A stretch of DNA of 64,000 nt from Christiangramia forsetii KT0803 (GTDB taxonomy: Bacteria > Bacteroidota > Bacteroidia > Flavobacteriales > Flavobacteriaceae): the NCBI RefSeq assembly GCF_000060345.1, contig NC_008571.1, forward strand, positions 1,860,001 to 1,924,000. The letters run 5' to 3'. The notes under the pieces were generated by a model. It worked only from the letters and a program-made list of their open reading frames with translations. It searched no databases and had not been told where the DNA came from. The position numbers and the translations under genes were made by a program. This document shows positions 50,933 to 59,469 of this stretch, piece after piece. Each line of letters opens with the position of its first letter. The stretch's first letter is position 1.

Positions 50933-51675
50933 CTCAACAGTTTCCTGGCTTTTTCAAGGTCTTCCGGAGTATCTATACCTACGCTTTTCACACTGGTTTC
51001 TACCATCTTGATCTTTTTACCGTATTCAAGATAGCGTATACATTCAATTTTTTCCGCAGCTTCCAGGTGTAACATGGGCAAGCGGTAAAAATCCATTAGT
51101 GCAGATTTTCTAAATGCGTAAATACCAATATGTTTGTAGTATGTGACATTTGCAGAAGTATCCCTGCGATACGGAATTGGAAATCTTGAAAAATAAAGGG
51201 CAAAATCATCTTTCCCGGTGATTACCTTTACATTATTAGGGTTGGTAATATCATCGCTATCTTTCAATGGTGTTTTTAAAGATGTAAGATCTATTTCTTC
51301 TGCTCCTTCCTGTTCAAAAACCTTCAGGAGTTTCGCAAGGCTATTTTTATCTATAAATGGCTCATCCCCCTGAACGTTTACAACTATATCCACGTCCATA
51401 TTTTCAACAGCTTCAGCGATACGGTCACTCCCACATTCATGCTCCTTTTTACTCCTTATTACCTGTCCGCCTTCATTCACTATTTCATCAAAAATCTTAT
51501 TGCTATCTGTAACGACATAGACTTCATCAAAAAGTTCTGTATTTACCGCAGCTTCATACGTACGGGCAATCACTGTCTTACCATTTAGGTCTTTCATTAA
51601 TTTACCTGGAAATCTGGAAGCTTTGTAACGGGCTGGGATCATCGCAACAATCCGATTTTTAGAAGGCTCTTTCAT
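50929..51675 (-). CDS. kdsB: 3-deoxy-manno-octulosonate cytidylyltransferase
   Basis: 248 residues, standard KdsB length. N-terminal [22 protein letters not shown] with the nucleotide-binding motif; [12 protein letters not shown]; and the sugar-binding region [46 protein letters not shown]. It makes CMP-Kdo from Kdo and CTP for lipopolysaccharide. The partner kdsC is 12 kb upstream in another operon. Its stop codon overlaps the photolyase stop on the opposite strand, and no terminator separates the convergent genes. Confidence 0.95.
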   Translation of the reverse strand: MKEPSKNRIVAMIPARYKASRFPGKLMKDLNGKTVIARTYEAAVNTELFDEVYVVTDSNKIFDEIVNEGGQVIRSKKEHECGSDRIAEAVENMDVDIVVNVQGDEPFIDKNSLAKLLKVFEQEGAEEIDLTSLKTPLKDSDDITNPNNVKVITGKDDFALYFSRFPIPYRRDTSANVTYYKHIGIYAFRKSALMDFYRLPMLHLEAAEKIECIRYLEYGKKIKMVETSVKSVGIDTPEDLEKARKLLS

Positions 51676-51700
51676 TTAATATTTTCAGTAAAAGTAATAA

Positions 51701-53137
51701 TTAGTTAGCAGCGAAAAAATCATCTCCAAAACCAATGAGATATAATTTATCCTGTGCCCTGGTCATCGCAGTATAAAGCCACCTTAAATACTCTTTTCCA
51801 ACACCATTTGGCAGGTAAGGTTGCTCAATAAACACATTCTTCCATTGCCCACCCTGTGATTTATGACAGGTGATAGCGTAAGAGAATTTTATTTGAAGAG
51901 CATTAAAGTATTTATTATTCTTAATGTTCATAAACTGTTTATACTTAGATCGTTCATTGGCATAATCTTTTTTCACCTCTTCATATAACTTATTTGATTC
52001 TTCATAACTAAGGGACGGAGTATTGCTGGTTAACGTATCCAGCATGATCACCGTTTCAAAAGGCCGCATCTTTGGATAATCTACCATCTGTACCTGAACT
52101 TCTGCAAATCGAAACCCATAAAGTTCTTTAAATCCGAAGATCTCTAAAACTTTTACTATATCTCCATTGGCAATAAAACCTGCTTCACTGGTAGGTTTCA
52201 CCCAGAAATAGTTATTCTTGACTACCATTAAATAATCACCGGCAGAAAGTTCTTCTTCCTGAAAAAGGATCCTGGACCTAATTTGCTGATTATACATATT
52301 TGCCCGCTTATTAGAACGAACAATGATACTGGTATCCTCATAACCGTCTGAACTGTAGCAATCCTGAATAGCATCCATAATTTCATAGCCATCAGTCAAT
52401 CGAATTACATCTTTATTTTCTGAAAGCTCAAACTTAAAACTTTCGTAAAATTCTTCCTGTAGGCTTTCTCTAATTAATGTGGCATTATGCAAAATATCGC
52501 TCTCTTCACTTTGCCTGACTACTTCGTCAAGCTCAATAAAAGTAACTTCCTTATTATAATTTAATTCCAGCTTTTGTTCTTCCAGCGCAGGACTTAAATC
52601 CATCTTTACAGGTGGTAACTGTGCGGTATCACCAATAAGAATTAACTGGCAATTATGACCCTGATAGACATATTGAATGAGATCATCCAGTAAAGAACCG
52701 TTTTCAAATAATTTGGAATTCCCCCCATCATCAGAAATCATGGAAGCTTCATCTACTATAAACAGGGTGTTTTTATGCTTATTGGGTTGAAGTGTAAACT
52801 GTACTCCTCCTCCACTCGACTTCTTCGGAAAATAGATTTTCTTATGAATAGTAAAGGCTTCTTTTTTAGAATAATTGGAGATCACTTTTGCCGCACGTCC
52901 TGTTGGTGCCAGCAAAACCCCTGATTTTCTTATTTTCCAAAGATTTTTAACCAACGTACTGATGATCGTTGTTTTACCTGTTCCGGCAAATCCTCTCAAA
53001 AGAAAAAGTCTGTCTTTTCCACCATTAACAACAAATTCAGACAACATCTGTAAAGCTACATCCTGTTTATCTGTTGCTGTAAATCCAAGATCTTCAACTA
53101 ACAATTTAAAAAATGAATCCGGAGTAGTTTTTTCCAT
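51701..53137 (-). CDS. RecD/PIF1-like AAA ATPase (ATP-dependent DNA helicase)
   Basis: From ATG 53137, 478 residues. Walker A FLLRGFAGTGKTTIISTLVKNLW (~40-62), Walker B LFIVDEASMISD, motif QLILIGDTAQLPPV, and the UvrD-like C-terminal ITCHKSQGGQWKNVFIEQPYLPNG with WLYTAMTRAQDKLYLIGFG. The set matches RecD2/TrwC-type or PIF1-like helicases. A longer start at 53158 would use TTG and was not chosen. It lies 25 nt upstream of kdsB on the same strand. The DNA substrate is unknown. Confidence 0.88.
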   Translation of the reverse strand: MEKTTPDSFFKLLVEDLGFTATDKQDVALQMLSEFVVNGGKDRLFLLRGFAGTGKTTIISTLVKNLWKIRKSGVLLAPTGRAAKVISNYSKKEAFTIHKKIYFPKKSSGGGVQFTLQPNKHKNTLFIVDEASMISDDGGNSKLFENGSLLDDLIQYVYQGHNCQLILIGDTAQLPPVKMDLSPALEEQKLELNYNKEVTFIELDEVVRQSEESDILHNATLIRESLQEEFYESFKFELSENKDVIRLTDGYEIMDAIQDCYSSDGYEDTSIIVRSNKRANMYNQQIRSRILFQEEELSAGDYLMVVKNNYFWVKPTSEAGFIANGDIVKVLEIFGFKELYGFRFAEVQVQMVDYPKMRPFETVIMLDTLTSNTPSLSYEESNKLYEEVKKDYANERSKYKQFMNIKNNKYFNALQIKFSYAITCHKSQGGQWKNVFIEQPYLPNGVGKEYLRWLYTAMTRAQDKLYLIGFGDDFFAAN

Positions 53138-53209
53138 AGAAAGTGCATAAAATATCAAAGATAAGAATGGATTTTTATGGCAGAAACTTTTACGAATAAA
53201 AAAAAGTTG

Positions 53210-53217
53210 TAGATTTG
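53210..53217 (+). promoter_or_regulatory. -7 box TAGATTTG for the five-gene operon
   Basis: Perfect TAnnTTTG match 44 nt before ATG 53262; the -33 region is T-rich without TTTG. Confidence 0.5.
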
Positions 53218-53261
53218 CGTGTAACCAATAACCTTCAAATTAAAACATAAACTATTAAAGC

Positions 53262-53921
53262 ATGAGATTTGTAATACAGATACTTCTTTGGTTGGTGATT
53301 ATCTTCCTGGCATATCTTACTTTCAACGCGGTTTACGAACCGATTCAATTTAACAAGGTTAAAGAGAAAAGATACACCAAGGTCATCAAAAACCTTAAAG
53401 ACATTAGAAACGCAGAATTAGCGCACCAAGAGGTGACCGGACAGTTCCAGGGAGATTGGGACAAACTGGTAAGATTTGTTGATACTGCCGAATTTGCTAT
53501 TACTCAACGTCGTGATACTACCTTACTTGATGAGGAATATAAGAAGACTTACGGTGTAGATCAATATATAGAAAAAGTGATTGTTGATACGCTTGGATTC
53601 GTTCCAGTTAAAGATTCTTTATTTAAAGGGAATGAGGAGAGATATCGTACTATGATGAATGTGCCAATTGATGGTGTAGATGCAAAGTTCGAACTTGAAG
53701 CTGGAACAATTACTAAGGGAGACAACAAAATCCCCGTGTTCGAGGCGAAAGTTGCCAAGGCAGTAGTACTTTCAGATCAGGATAAAACTTTAATTCTTCA
53801 GGAAAATGAAGTGCAATCTGTTGATGACGTTAATGGCCGTTATATAAGTGTTGGTTCTATGACCGAAGTTAGCACGAGTGGTAATGGGTTTGACCGATAT
53901 GGAGGAGATAAAGACAATTAG
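53262..53921 (+). CDS. Membrane-anchored conserved Bacteroidetes protein (219 aa)
   Basis: 219 residues: one N-terminal membrane segment (residues ~4-20, VIQILLWLVIIFLAYLTF), a helical part (PIQFNKVKEKRYTKVIKNLKDIRNAELAHQEVTGQFQGDWDKLVRF) and a beta-rich C-terminal half ending in NGFDRYGGDKDN. Similar proteins are found throughout Bacteroidetes, next to DUF3822 and RsmD genes, but the function is unknown. It is the first gene of the operon; the next gene starts inside its 3' end. Confidence 0.8.
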   Translation: MRFVIQILLWLVIIFLAYLTFNAVYEPIQFNKVKEKRYTKVIKNLKDIRNAELAHQEVTGQFQGDWDKLVRFVDTAEFAITQRRDTTLLDEEYKKTYGVDQYIEKVIVDTLGFVPVKDSLFKGNEERYRTMMNVPIDGVDAKFELEAGTITKGDNKIPVFEAKVAKAVVLSDQDKTLILQENEVQSVDDVNGRYISVGSMTEVSTSGNGFDRYGGDKDN

Positions 53922-54723
53922 AGAAAATACAAACTATAAGAAATTGTCCATTCAGGTTAGCTTGAATGGACTTTCTTTTTGTATCCTAAATCAGCAGGAT
54001 AACAAAATTATATATTTCAAGAAAATTCAGTTTGAAAAACAACTGGATCCTATTAAAGTACTCTCGAAAATTGAGATTACCTATGAACAGGAAGAATCTC
54101 TAAAACAACCGGTGGATGAAGTGATTCTTTTATTCTCCAGTAGCCTGTTTACTCTTGTTCCCGAGGAATTATTTGATGAAGATAATGCCGCCAGCTACCT
54201 TAAGTTTAATACTAAGATTCTTAAAACCGACTTTATAGCCTTTGACAAAATCAATAGCGAAATCGTAAATATTTACATTCCTTATGCGAATATCATTAAT
54301 TACTTTTTTGATAAATACGGGGAGTTTGAATATCGGCATAGTTTAAGTGTACTTATTGAATCTTTATTGGGCCTGGAAAATAAGAAGCTTAAGCCCCAGG
54401 TTTATTTACATTCACACTTAAATTCTTATGAGTTAATAGTGATTGAAAACGGAAAACTGATCTTTGCCAATAGTTTTGAATATGATACTAAGGAAGATTT
54501 TCTTTATTACCTCTTATTCACTGCAGAACAGTTAAATCTAGATCCACATGAATTTGAGCTCATTTTATTTGGTGAGATCTCGAAAGATTCTGAAGAGTAC
54601 AAAATCGCCTGGAACTATATTAAGAATATTTCATTTATGAGGCCATTTCATTCATTTCAGTTTGAGACGAAAAGTAAACCAACACAAGAACTTTCAGAGT
54701 ATCTTTTAATAAAGTCATTATAA
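53899..54723 (+). CDS. DUF3822 family protein
   Basis: From ATG 53899, 274 residues, starting MEEIKTIRENTNYKKLSIQVSLNGLSFCILNQQDNKIIYFKKIQF; the DUF3822 signature with FNTKILKTDFIAFDKINSEIVNIYIPYANIINYFFDKYGEFEYRHS follows. This is an actin/ASKHA-like fold family unique to Bacteroidetes. An alternative start GTG 53878 would add seven residues. It overlaps the previous gene's end by 23 nt in another frame and is followed by rsmD with a one-base overlap (TAATG at 54721-54725), so all are translationally linked. Confidence 0.85.
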   Translation: MEEIKTIRENTNYKKLSIQVSLNGLSFCILNQQDNKIIYFKKIQFEKQLDPIKVLSKIEITYEQEESLKQPVDEVILLFSSSLFTLVPEELFDEDNAASYLKFNTKILKTDFIAFDKINSEIVNIYIPYANIINYFFDKYGEFEYRHSLSVLIESLLGLENKKLKPQVYLHSHLNSYELIVIENGKLIFANSFEYDTKEDFLYYLLFTAEQLNLDPHEFELILFGEISKDSEEYKIAWNYIKNISFMRPFHSFQFETKSKPTQELSEYLLIKSL

Positions 54724-55256
54724 TGCGTATTATCTCAGGAACTCATAAAGGAAGAAGGATCACTGCACCTTCAAAATTACCGGTAAGACCTACTACCGAT
54801 GTTGCCAAGGAGGCACTTTTCAATATTCTGAATAATTACTACCATATTCCAGAGCTTAGCATTGTAGATCTTTTTTCCGGAACCGGGAACATCGCTTACG
54901 AATTTGGAGCAAGGGGTGCTGAAAATATTACTGCTGTTGATGCCAACTTCGACTGTGTGAAATTTATTAAAAAGACTTCAGCTGAACTTGCACTCCCCAT
55001 TATCACTATTAAAAGTGATGTTTTTAAATATTTGGAGAAAGCCCCGGTAAAAGCAGATATTATATTTGCAGATCCTCCTTACAATTTTGAAGATGAAAAA
55101 TTCGCTAAAATTACTGAGTTAGTTTTTAAGCATGATATGTTGCATGAAGACGGACAATTGATTATTGAACATTCTAAACACACCGATCTTTCAAAACTTG
55201 AAAATTTCAAGGAAAGTCGTAAATATGGAAGTTCCGTTTTTAGTTTCTTTGAATAA
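54723..55256 (+). CDS. rsmD: RsmD-type 16S rRNA (guanine966-N2)-methyltransferase
   Basis: 177 residues. The N-terminus MRIISGTHKGRRITAPSKLPVRPTTDVAKEALFNIL is the RsmD start; the SAM motif is VDLFSGTGNIAYEFGARGA, and the catalytic DPPY motif is IIFADPPYNFEDEKF (~115). It methylates G966 of 16S rRNA during ribosome assembly. Coupled to DUF3822 by TAATG. Size is a little below the E. coli protein (198). Confidence 0.93.
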   Translation: MRIISGTHKGRRITAPSKLPVRPTTDVAKEALFNILNNYYHIPELSIVDLFSGTGNIAYEFGARGAENITAVDANFDCVKFIKKTSAELALPIITIKSDVFKYLEKAPVKADIIFADPPYNFEDEKFAKITELVFKHDMLHEDGQLIIEHSKHTDLSKLENFKESRKYGSSVFSFFE

Positions 55257-55272
55257 TTACTTATCTTCAACT

Positions 55273-55653
55273 ATGACCAAATCTACAAAGACATTAGAGC
55301 TTAGCTTTACCAGGCTGGATTTTTACGATTCCATAGTTATCTCCACGGTAAAAGAAGATGTACTTTTCGAAAAAGAACATATTAGTGAATTGAGGTCCAT
55401 TTGTGCTAAACACTTTAACGAAGGTAAATTTATATATATCGCAAACAGGAAGCACAATTATAACGTGAATCCTATTATCTATATAGATTTAATAAAGACT
55501 AATACTTTACAAGGAGTTGGCGTTATTAGTGAAAATATAGATAAACTTAAAACTGCTAATTTTGAAAAGCAGTTTTCTCCCGTTCCGTTCGAATTATTTC
55601 AAAATAAGGAAGAGGCAATAGTCTGGGCAAATAGAGTTCTAAAGTCGAACTAA
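55273..55653 (+). CDS. Conserved SpoIIAA/STAS-like small protein (126 aa)
   Basis: From ATG 55273, 126 residues: LELSFTRLDFYDSIVISTVKEDVLFEKEHISELRSICAKHFNEGKFIYIANRKHNYNVNPIIYIDLIKTNTLQGVGVISEN. A mixed alpha/beta pattern similar to SpoIIAA-like or STAS-related proteins common in flavobacteria. No named function. A longer overlapping frame from 55165 would lie inside rsmD and is not supported. It starts 16 nt after rsmD and precedes GH16 by 6 nt. Confidence 0.72.
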   Translation: MTKSTKTLELSFTRLDFYDSIVISTVKEDVLFEKEHISELRSICAKHFNEGKFIYIANRKHNYNVNPIIYIDLIKTNTLQGVGVISENIDKLKTANFEKQFSPVPFELFQNKEEAIVWANRVLKSN

Positions 55654-55659
55654 CTTCCG

Positions 55660-56484
55660 ATGAAAAAAATTTCAGCATTTTCAATTCTCACTATCTTATT
55701 TATTCAAATGCTGCATTCTCAAAATTATAAATTGATCTGGAATGAGGAATTTAATTATTCCGGAAAACCTGATGCTGAAAAATGGAATTACGAAACCGGA
55801 TTTATTAGAAATCTCGAGGAACAGATCTATACTAAAAGAAAAAAAAATCTTAGAATTAAAAATGGGAAGCTGGAAATCATTGCCCGGAAAGAAAAAATCA
55901 AGAATAAAAGGTTTGATCCTGAAGTACAAAACTACCGTATAAATACCGAATTCGCAGAATATACTTCCGGAAGTATCAACACCAAAGATAAATTCGAATT
56001 TAAGTATGGTCGTGTAGAGGTAAGAGCAAAACTTCCAAAGGGACAGGGCGTCTGGCCGGCAATCTGGATGTTAGGAGCTAATTTCGAAGAGATTGAATAT
56101 CCCTATGCCGGGGAGATTGATATTATGGAACATGTTGGTAAGGTTCCAGATGAAATTCATGCTACCGTTCATTATCCCTGGGATAATCCGCAGGGAATTA
56201 CATCTAATGGCGGAACCCGGTTATTAGATAATCCTTCCGAAAAATTTCATGTGTACTCGGTTAGCTGGACCGATGAAAAGATCGAATTCTTAATTGACAA
56301 TTCTGTATATCACAGTTTTGATATTGATCAAGCCGGAGAAAAGACCAATCCTTTTAGAAAGCCTTTCTATTTAATCCTTAACCTGGCACTTGGAGGAAAC
56401 TGGGCGGGAGAAGTAAATCCCGAAATTTTCCCCCAGAAGTTTATTATTGATTATGTAAGAGTTTACAAGAAAATTGAAGAATAA
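55660..56484 (+). CDS. Secreted glycoside hydrolase family 16 (beta-glucanase, laminarinase-like)
   Basis: 274 residues with signal peptide MKKISAFSILTILFIQMLHSQ. The GH16 catalytic motif GEIDIMEHVG lies near residues 150-160 (ExDxxE: the two glutamates as nucleophile and acid-base), with upstream WPAIWMLG and downstream NLALGGNWAG. Relatives cleave beta-1,3-glucans such as laminarin. It is not in a polysaccharide-utilisation locus here: no SusC/SusD pair is near. Its stop codon (56482-56484) overlaps the T-run ending the convergent RNase P RNA. Confidence 0.9.
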   Translation: MKKISAFSILTILFIQMLHSQNYKLIWNEEFNYSGKPDAEKWNYETGFIRNLEEQIYTKRKKNLRIKNGKLEIIARKEKIKNKRFDPEVQNYRINTEFAEYTSGSINTKDKFEFKYGRVEVRAKLPKGQGVWPAIWMLGANFEEIEYPYAGEIDIMEHVGKVPDEIHATVHYPWDNPQGITSNGGTRLLDNPSEKFHVYSVSWTDEKIEFLIDNSVYHSFDIDQAGEKTNPFRKPFYLILNLALGGNWAGEVNPEIFPQKFIIDYVRVYKKIEE

Positions 56485-56811
56485 AAAAGCAGGCCTGTAA
56501 GCCGGATTCTGTCACCCGATAATTGATCGGGCTCCTTATCATTTATCTGAAATTAGCGTTGCCACTAATTTTTAGCTGCCTACCCTCCGGCAACGGACGG
56601 GCGATCCTTAGATGCCGGTTTACATGGCATTGCACCGCATAGAGTTTACCTGGTTTCACTACAGCTTAACCTGTACATTCTTTCTGTTGCACTTGTCCTA
56701 ATCTCACGACCGATGGGCGTTACCCATTATGCTACCCTATGGTGTCCGGACTTTCCTCTCCGATCCCGATAGCTATCGGGAAATGTCGGAACGATAAGGC
56801 GGCCTGCTTGC
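56485..56811 (-). ncRNA. rnpB: RNase P RNA (bacterial class A)
   Basis: On the minus strand the region contains GAGGAAAGTCCGGACACC (P4/CRI-like conserved core) near the 5' half and ACAGAATCCGGCTTACAGGC near the 3' end, both diagnostic of RNase P RNA. Helix P1 forms between AAGCAGGCC at the 5' end (56809-56801) and GGCCTGCTT at the 3' end, and TTTTTT follows. The RNA cleaves the 5' leader of precursor tRNAs with RnpA. A -7 box at 56814-56821 fits its start. Ends are accurate to about 5 nt. Confidence 0.96.
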
Positions 56812-56813
56812 CG

Positions 56814-56821
56814 CAAATGTA
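56814..56821 (-). promoter_or_regulatory. -7 box TACATTTG for rnpB
   Basis: Minus-strand TACATTTG (56821-56814) ends a few bases from the predicted RNA 5' end; no clear -33 TTTG. Confidence 0.55.
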
Positions 56822-56898
56822 AGTGATTTTATGTTGATTTCTTCCGGTATTTGTTCATAAATAAGCCTCCTTTCACAAGAGTTTAGCCCTGTGATTTT

Positions 56899-56906
56899 TA
56901 TATTTG
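56899..56906 (+). promoter_or_regulatory. -7 box TATATTTG for dnaX
   Basis: Perfect TAnnTTTG match 17 nt before ATG 56924, giving a short leader. Confidence 0.5.
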
Positions 56907-56923
56907 TAGTTCAATTCTTTTTG

Positions 56924-58885
56924 ATGGAGCATTTCGTAGTATCGGCAAGAAAATACAGGCCACAAACCTTTAAGGATGTCGTTGGCCAGCAGGCTATCAC
57001 AAATACCCTGGCAAATGCCATAAATAATAACCACCTGGCTCAGGCATTATTATTTACGGGACCTCGTGGGGTTGGTAAAACTACCTGCGCTCGTATTCTT
57101 GCAAAAATGATCAATCAGAAGGAAACGCAGGATCCCAATGAGGATTTCGCATTCAATATTTTTGAACTGGATGCCGCCTCTAATAACTCTGTAGATGATA
57201 TTCGAAATTTAATCGATCAGGTTAGAATTCCTCCGCAAGTTGGGAATTACAAGGTCTATATTATTGATGAGGTGCATATGTTATCTGCATCGGCTTTCAA
57301 TGCATTTTTGAAAACACTGGAAGAGCCACCAAAACATGCTATTTTCATCCTGGCAACTACAGAAAAGCATAAGATTATCCCAACGATACTCTCCCGTTGT
57401 CAGATTTTCGATTTCAAAAGAATTACCGTTACCGATGCAAAAAATTACCTAGCCCATATCGCTGAACAGGAAGGCGTAAATGCGGAAGATGACGCCTTAC
57501 ATATTATTGCCCAGAAAGCAGATGGCGCCATGCGTGATGCTCTTTCCATCTATGATAGAGTTGTTAGTTTTAGTGGAAATGATCTTACAAGGCAGGCAGT
57601 TACAGAAAACTTAAATGTTCTGGACTACGATACCTATATGGAGGTAACCGACCTTGTTCTTGAAAATAATATTCCACAATTACTGGTCAAATTCAATGAT
57701 ATTTTATCCAGCGGTTTCGACGGACATCATTTTATAGCCGGTCTTGCATCCCATTTCAGAGATCTGTTAGTTTGCAAAGATCAAAAAACAATTATTCTTC
57801 TAGAGGTTGGAGAACAAACAAAAGCCAAATATTTCGAGCAGTCCCAAAAAGCTTCACATCAGTTTTTATTTGAAGCTATAGAGCTTGCTAATTCCTGTGA
57901 TCTCAAATATAAGAGCAGTCATAATCAAAGATTGCTGGTAGAGCTTTGCATGATGCAACTTGCTTCTATCACCTTTGATTCAGAAAAAAAAAAGTCTGAC
58001 CGGAAAATAATTCCAGCTTCAAATTTTGAACAGGAAGCAGTAAGCATTCCTTCTGAAAAAAAAGAACTTGTTAGAGAAAATGAACATGATATTTCTTCTC
58101 CTTCAGAAGAAAGTTCAATTCCCAAACCTAAAGTTGCCACTGAAACCTGCGCAAAAGAAAATGAAGAGCCTTATTATTCAGAAGAAAGTCCTGCAGAAAT
58201 AAATTCCGTAGGAGAAATACCTGAAGAAGCTGAAATTCAGAAAAAAACTGAAATCAGTGATTTTACTGAAAATGAAGCTCAAAAAACAGGTGAAGAAGAT
58301 TCAGAAAAACCAAAAACTTCTAATTCTGAAATTGTAAATCAGGACGATAAGGATGCCTTCGAGACTGCTGCAGAAGAACCTTCAAAAGAAACCCAACCTG
58401 CAAAAAAAGCTTTTCCTGATATTAAAAGGGAAAAGGTCTCTGGCCTCTCCATTAAAAGTATTGGCAGGAAAAAAGAACTTGCTGAGCAGCAAAAGGCGAT
58501 GATGCCTGTAGAGGAAGTGATGGATGATGATTTTAATGAAGAAGATCTTGTTAAACAGTGGAAAAATTACACCGAAAAATTAAAGAGAAAAGGAGAAAAA
58601 ATACTTGCTTCTATTTTTGAATCGCAGATTCCAACTCTGGAAGATAGGAACATTCATCTTACTTTCCCAAATGAGACCATGAAACTGGATCTCGAAAGAG
58701 AAGAAAACAGGTTGATGACCTATTTAAAAGCTCATTTACGAAACACGCATATTAGCCTTATTATTCATGTAGATGAAGCCACTTCCAGAAAATATGCTTT
58801 TACTCCACAGGAGAAATATGAAAAGCTAAAAGAGGCAAACCCGCTACTTGATAAATTAAGGGCAACATTTGATTTAGACGTTTAA
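56924..58885 (+). CDS. dnaX: DNA polymerase III subunits gamma/tau
   Basis: From ATG 56924, 653 residues. The AAA+ clamp-loader domain has Walker A FTGPRGVGKTTCARI, VYIIDEVHMLSASAFNAFLKTLEEPPKHAIF with Walker B and SRC motif, and domain III to about residue 350. The usual zinc module of four cysteines after the P-loop is absent; the segment reads MINQKETQDPNEDFAFNIFELDAAS. A Glu/Ser-rich linker of ~180 residues and a C-terminal tau-type domain (VEEVMDDDFNEEDLVKQWKNYTEKL) follow. A run of ten A (57984-57993) ends domain III and is followed by stops in both shifted frames, which suggests a short gamma form (see finding). A GTG start at 56891 was rejected. Confidence 0.95.
   Translation: MEHFVVSARKYRPQTFKDVVGQQAITNTLANAINNNHLAQALLFTGPRGVGKTTCARILAKMINQKETQDPNEDFAFNIFELDAASNNSVDDIRNLIDQVRIPPQVGNYKVYIIDEVHMLSASAFNAFLKTLEEPPKHAIFILATTEKHKIIPTILSRCQIFDFKRITVTDAKNYLAHIAEQEGVNAEDDALHIIAQKADGAMRDALSIYDRVVSFSGNDLTRQAVTENLNVLDYDTYMEVTDLVLENNIPQLLVKFNDILSSGFDGHHFIAGLASHFRDLLVCKDQKTIILLEVGEQTKAKYFEQSQKASHQFLFEAIELANSCDLKYKSSHNQRLLVELCMMQLASITFDSEKKKSDRKIIPASNFEQEAVSIPSEKKELVRENEHDISSPSEESSIPKPKVATETCAKENEEPYYSEESPAEINSVGEIPEEAEIQKKTEISDFTENEAQKTGEEDSEKPKTSNSEIVNQDDKDAFETAAEEPSKETQPAKKAFPDIKREKVSGLSIKSIGRKKELAEQQKAMMPVEEVMDDDFNEEDLVKQWKNYTEKLKRKGEKILASIFESQIPTLEDRNIHLTFPNETMKLDLEREENRLMTYLKAHLRNTHISLIIHVDEATSRKYAFTPQEKYEKLKEANPLLDKLRATFDLDV
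57984..57999 (+). promoter_or_regulatory. A10 slippery tract in dnaX with immediate -1 stop
   Basis: Zero frame GAA AAA AAA AAG TCT GAC. A -1 shift reads AAA AAA GTC TGA and stops at 57997-57999; a +1 shift reads AGT CTG ACC GGA AAA TAA and stops at 58008-58010. The tract falls just after the clamp-loader domain III. Confidence 0.6.
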
Positions 58886-58887
58886 TT

Positions 58888-59469
58888 ATGTTAGGACTAA
58901 AATTACCAACAGATCCCAGATGGGCCGATATCGCAGAAAAAAATATTGAAGATATACTTGTAGACCATGCATACTGCGAACAGAAAGCAGCGTCTACGGC
59001 AATTTCTTTGATTGTAACGTATCCAGAATATTCTGAATTGGTCACAGCCATGACCGCCCTCGCCAGGGAAGAAATGGGACATTTTAAGATGGTGCATGAT
59101 CGTCTTCTTAAAATGGGATTCAGCATGGGTTGGGATAGAAAAGATGAATATGTATTAAAACTACGTGAGTTCTTCCCTAAAGGGGGAAGCAGAAGCACCC
59201 AATTAGTTCACCGTCTTCTTATTGCGGGATTAATAGAAGCAAGAAGTTGCGAGCGATTCAGACTACTTTCTGAGGAACTTGAGGATAAGGAGCTGGCTAA
59301 ATTTTACCGTGATCTTATGGTAAGTGAAGCGAATCACTATACCATGTTTTTGAAATTTGCGAGGCAGTATGGTGACCGGGAAACTGTAGATAAAAAATGG
59401 CAGGACCTTTTAGAGTTCGAGGGCGCTATCATGAAAGACTTGGGTGAAAATGAAAGTATTCACGGCTAG
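58888..59469 (+). CDS. miaE: tRNA-(ms2io6A)-hydroxylase MiaE
   Basis: 193 residues, typical of MiaE. The ferritin-like diiron ligands are visible: residues in AYCEQKAASTAISL, the E-x-x-H-like pair LAREEMGHFKMVHDRL and the second ExxH-like VSEANHYTMFLKFA, with LIEARSCERFRLLSEEL between. MiaE hydroxylates ms2i6A37 in tRNA in an oxygen-dependent reaction. It starts 2 nt after dnaX and its stop overlaps the convergent ppx stop by four bases (CTAG). Confidence 0.93.
   Translation: MLGLKLPTDPRWADIAEKNIEDILVDHAYCEQKAASTAISLIVTYPEYSELVTAMTALAREEMGHFKMVHDRLLKMGFSMGWDRKDEYVLKLREFFPKGGSRSTQLVHRLLIAGLIEARSCERFRLLSEELEDKELAKFYRDLMVSEANHYTMFLKFARQYGDRETVDKKWQDLLEFEGAIMKDLGENESIHG

Noticed and set aside
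55165-55272. Upstream extension of the STAS-like small gene
   Set aside because: Lies inside rsmD in another frame; ATG 55273 gives the conserved-looking start.
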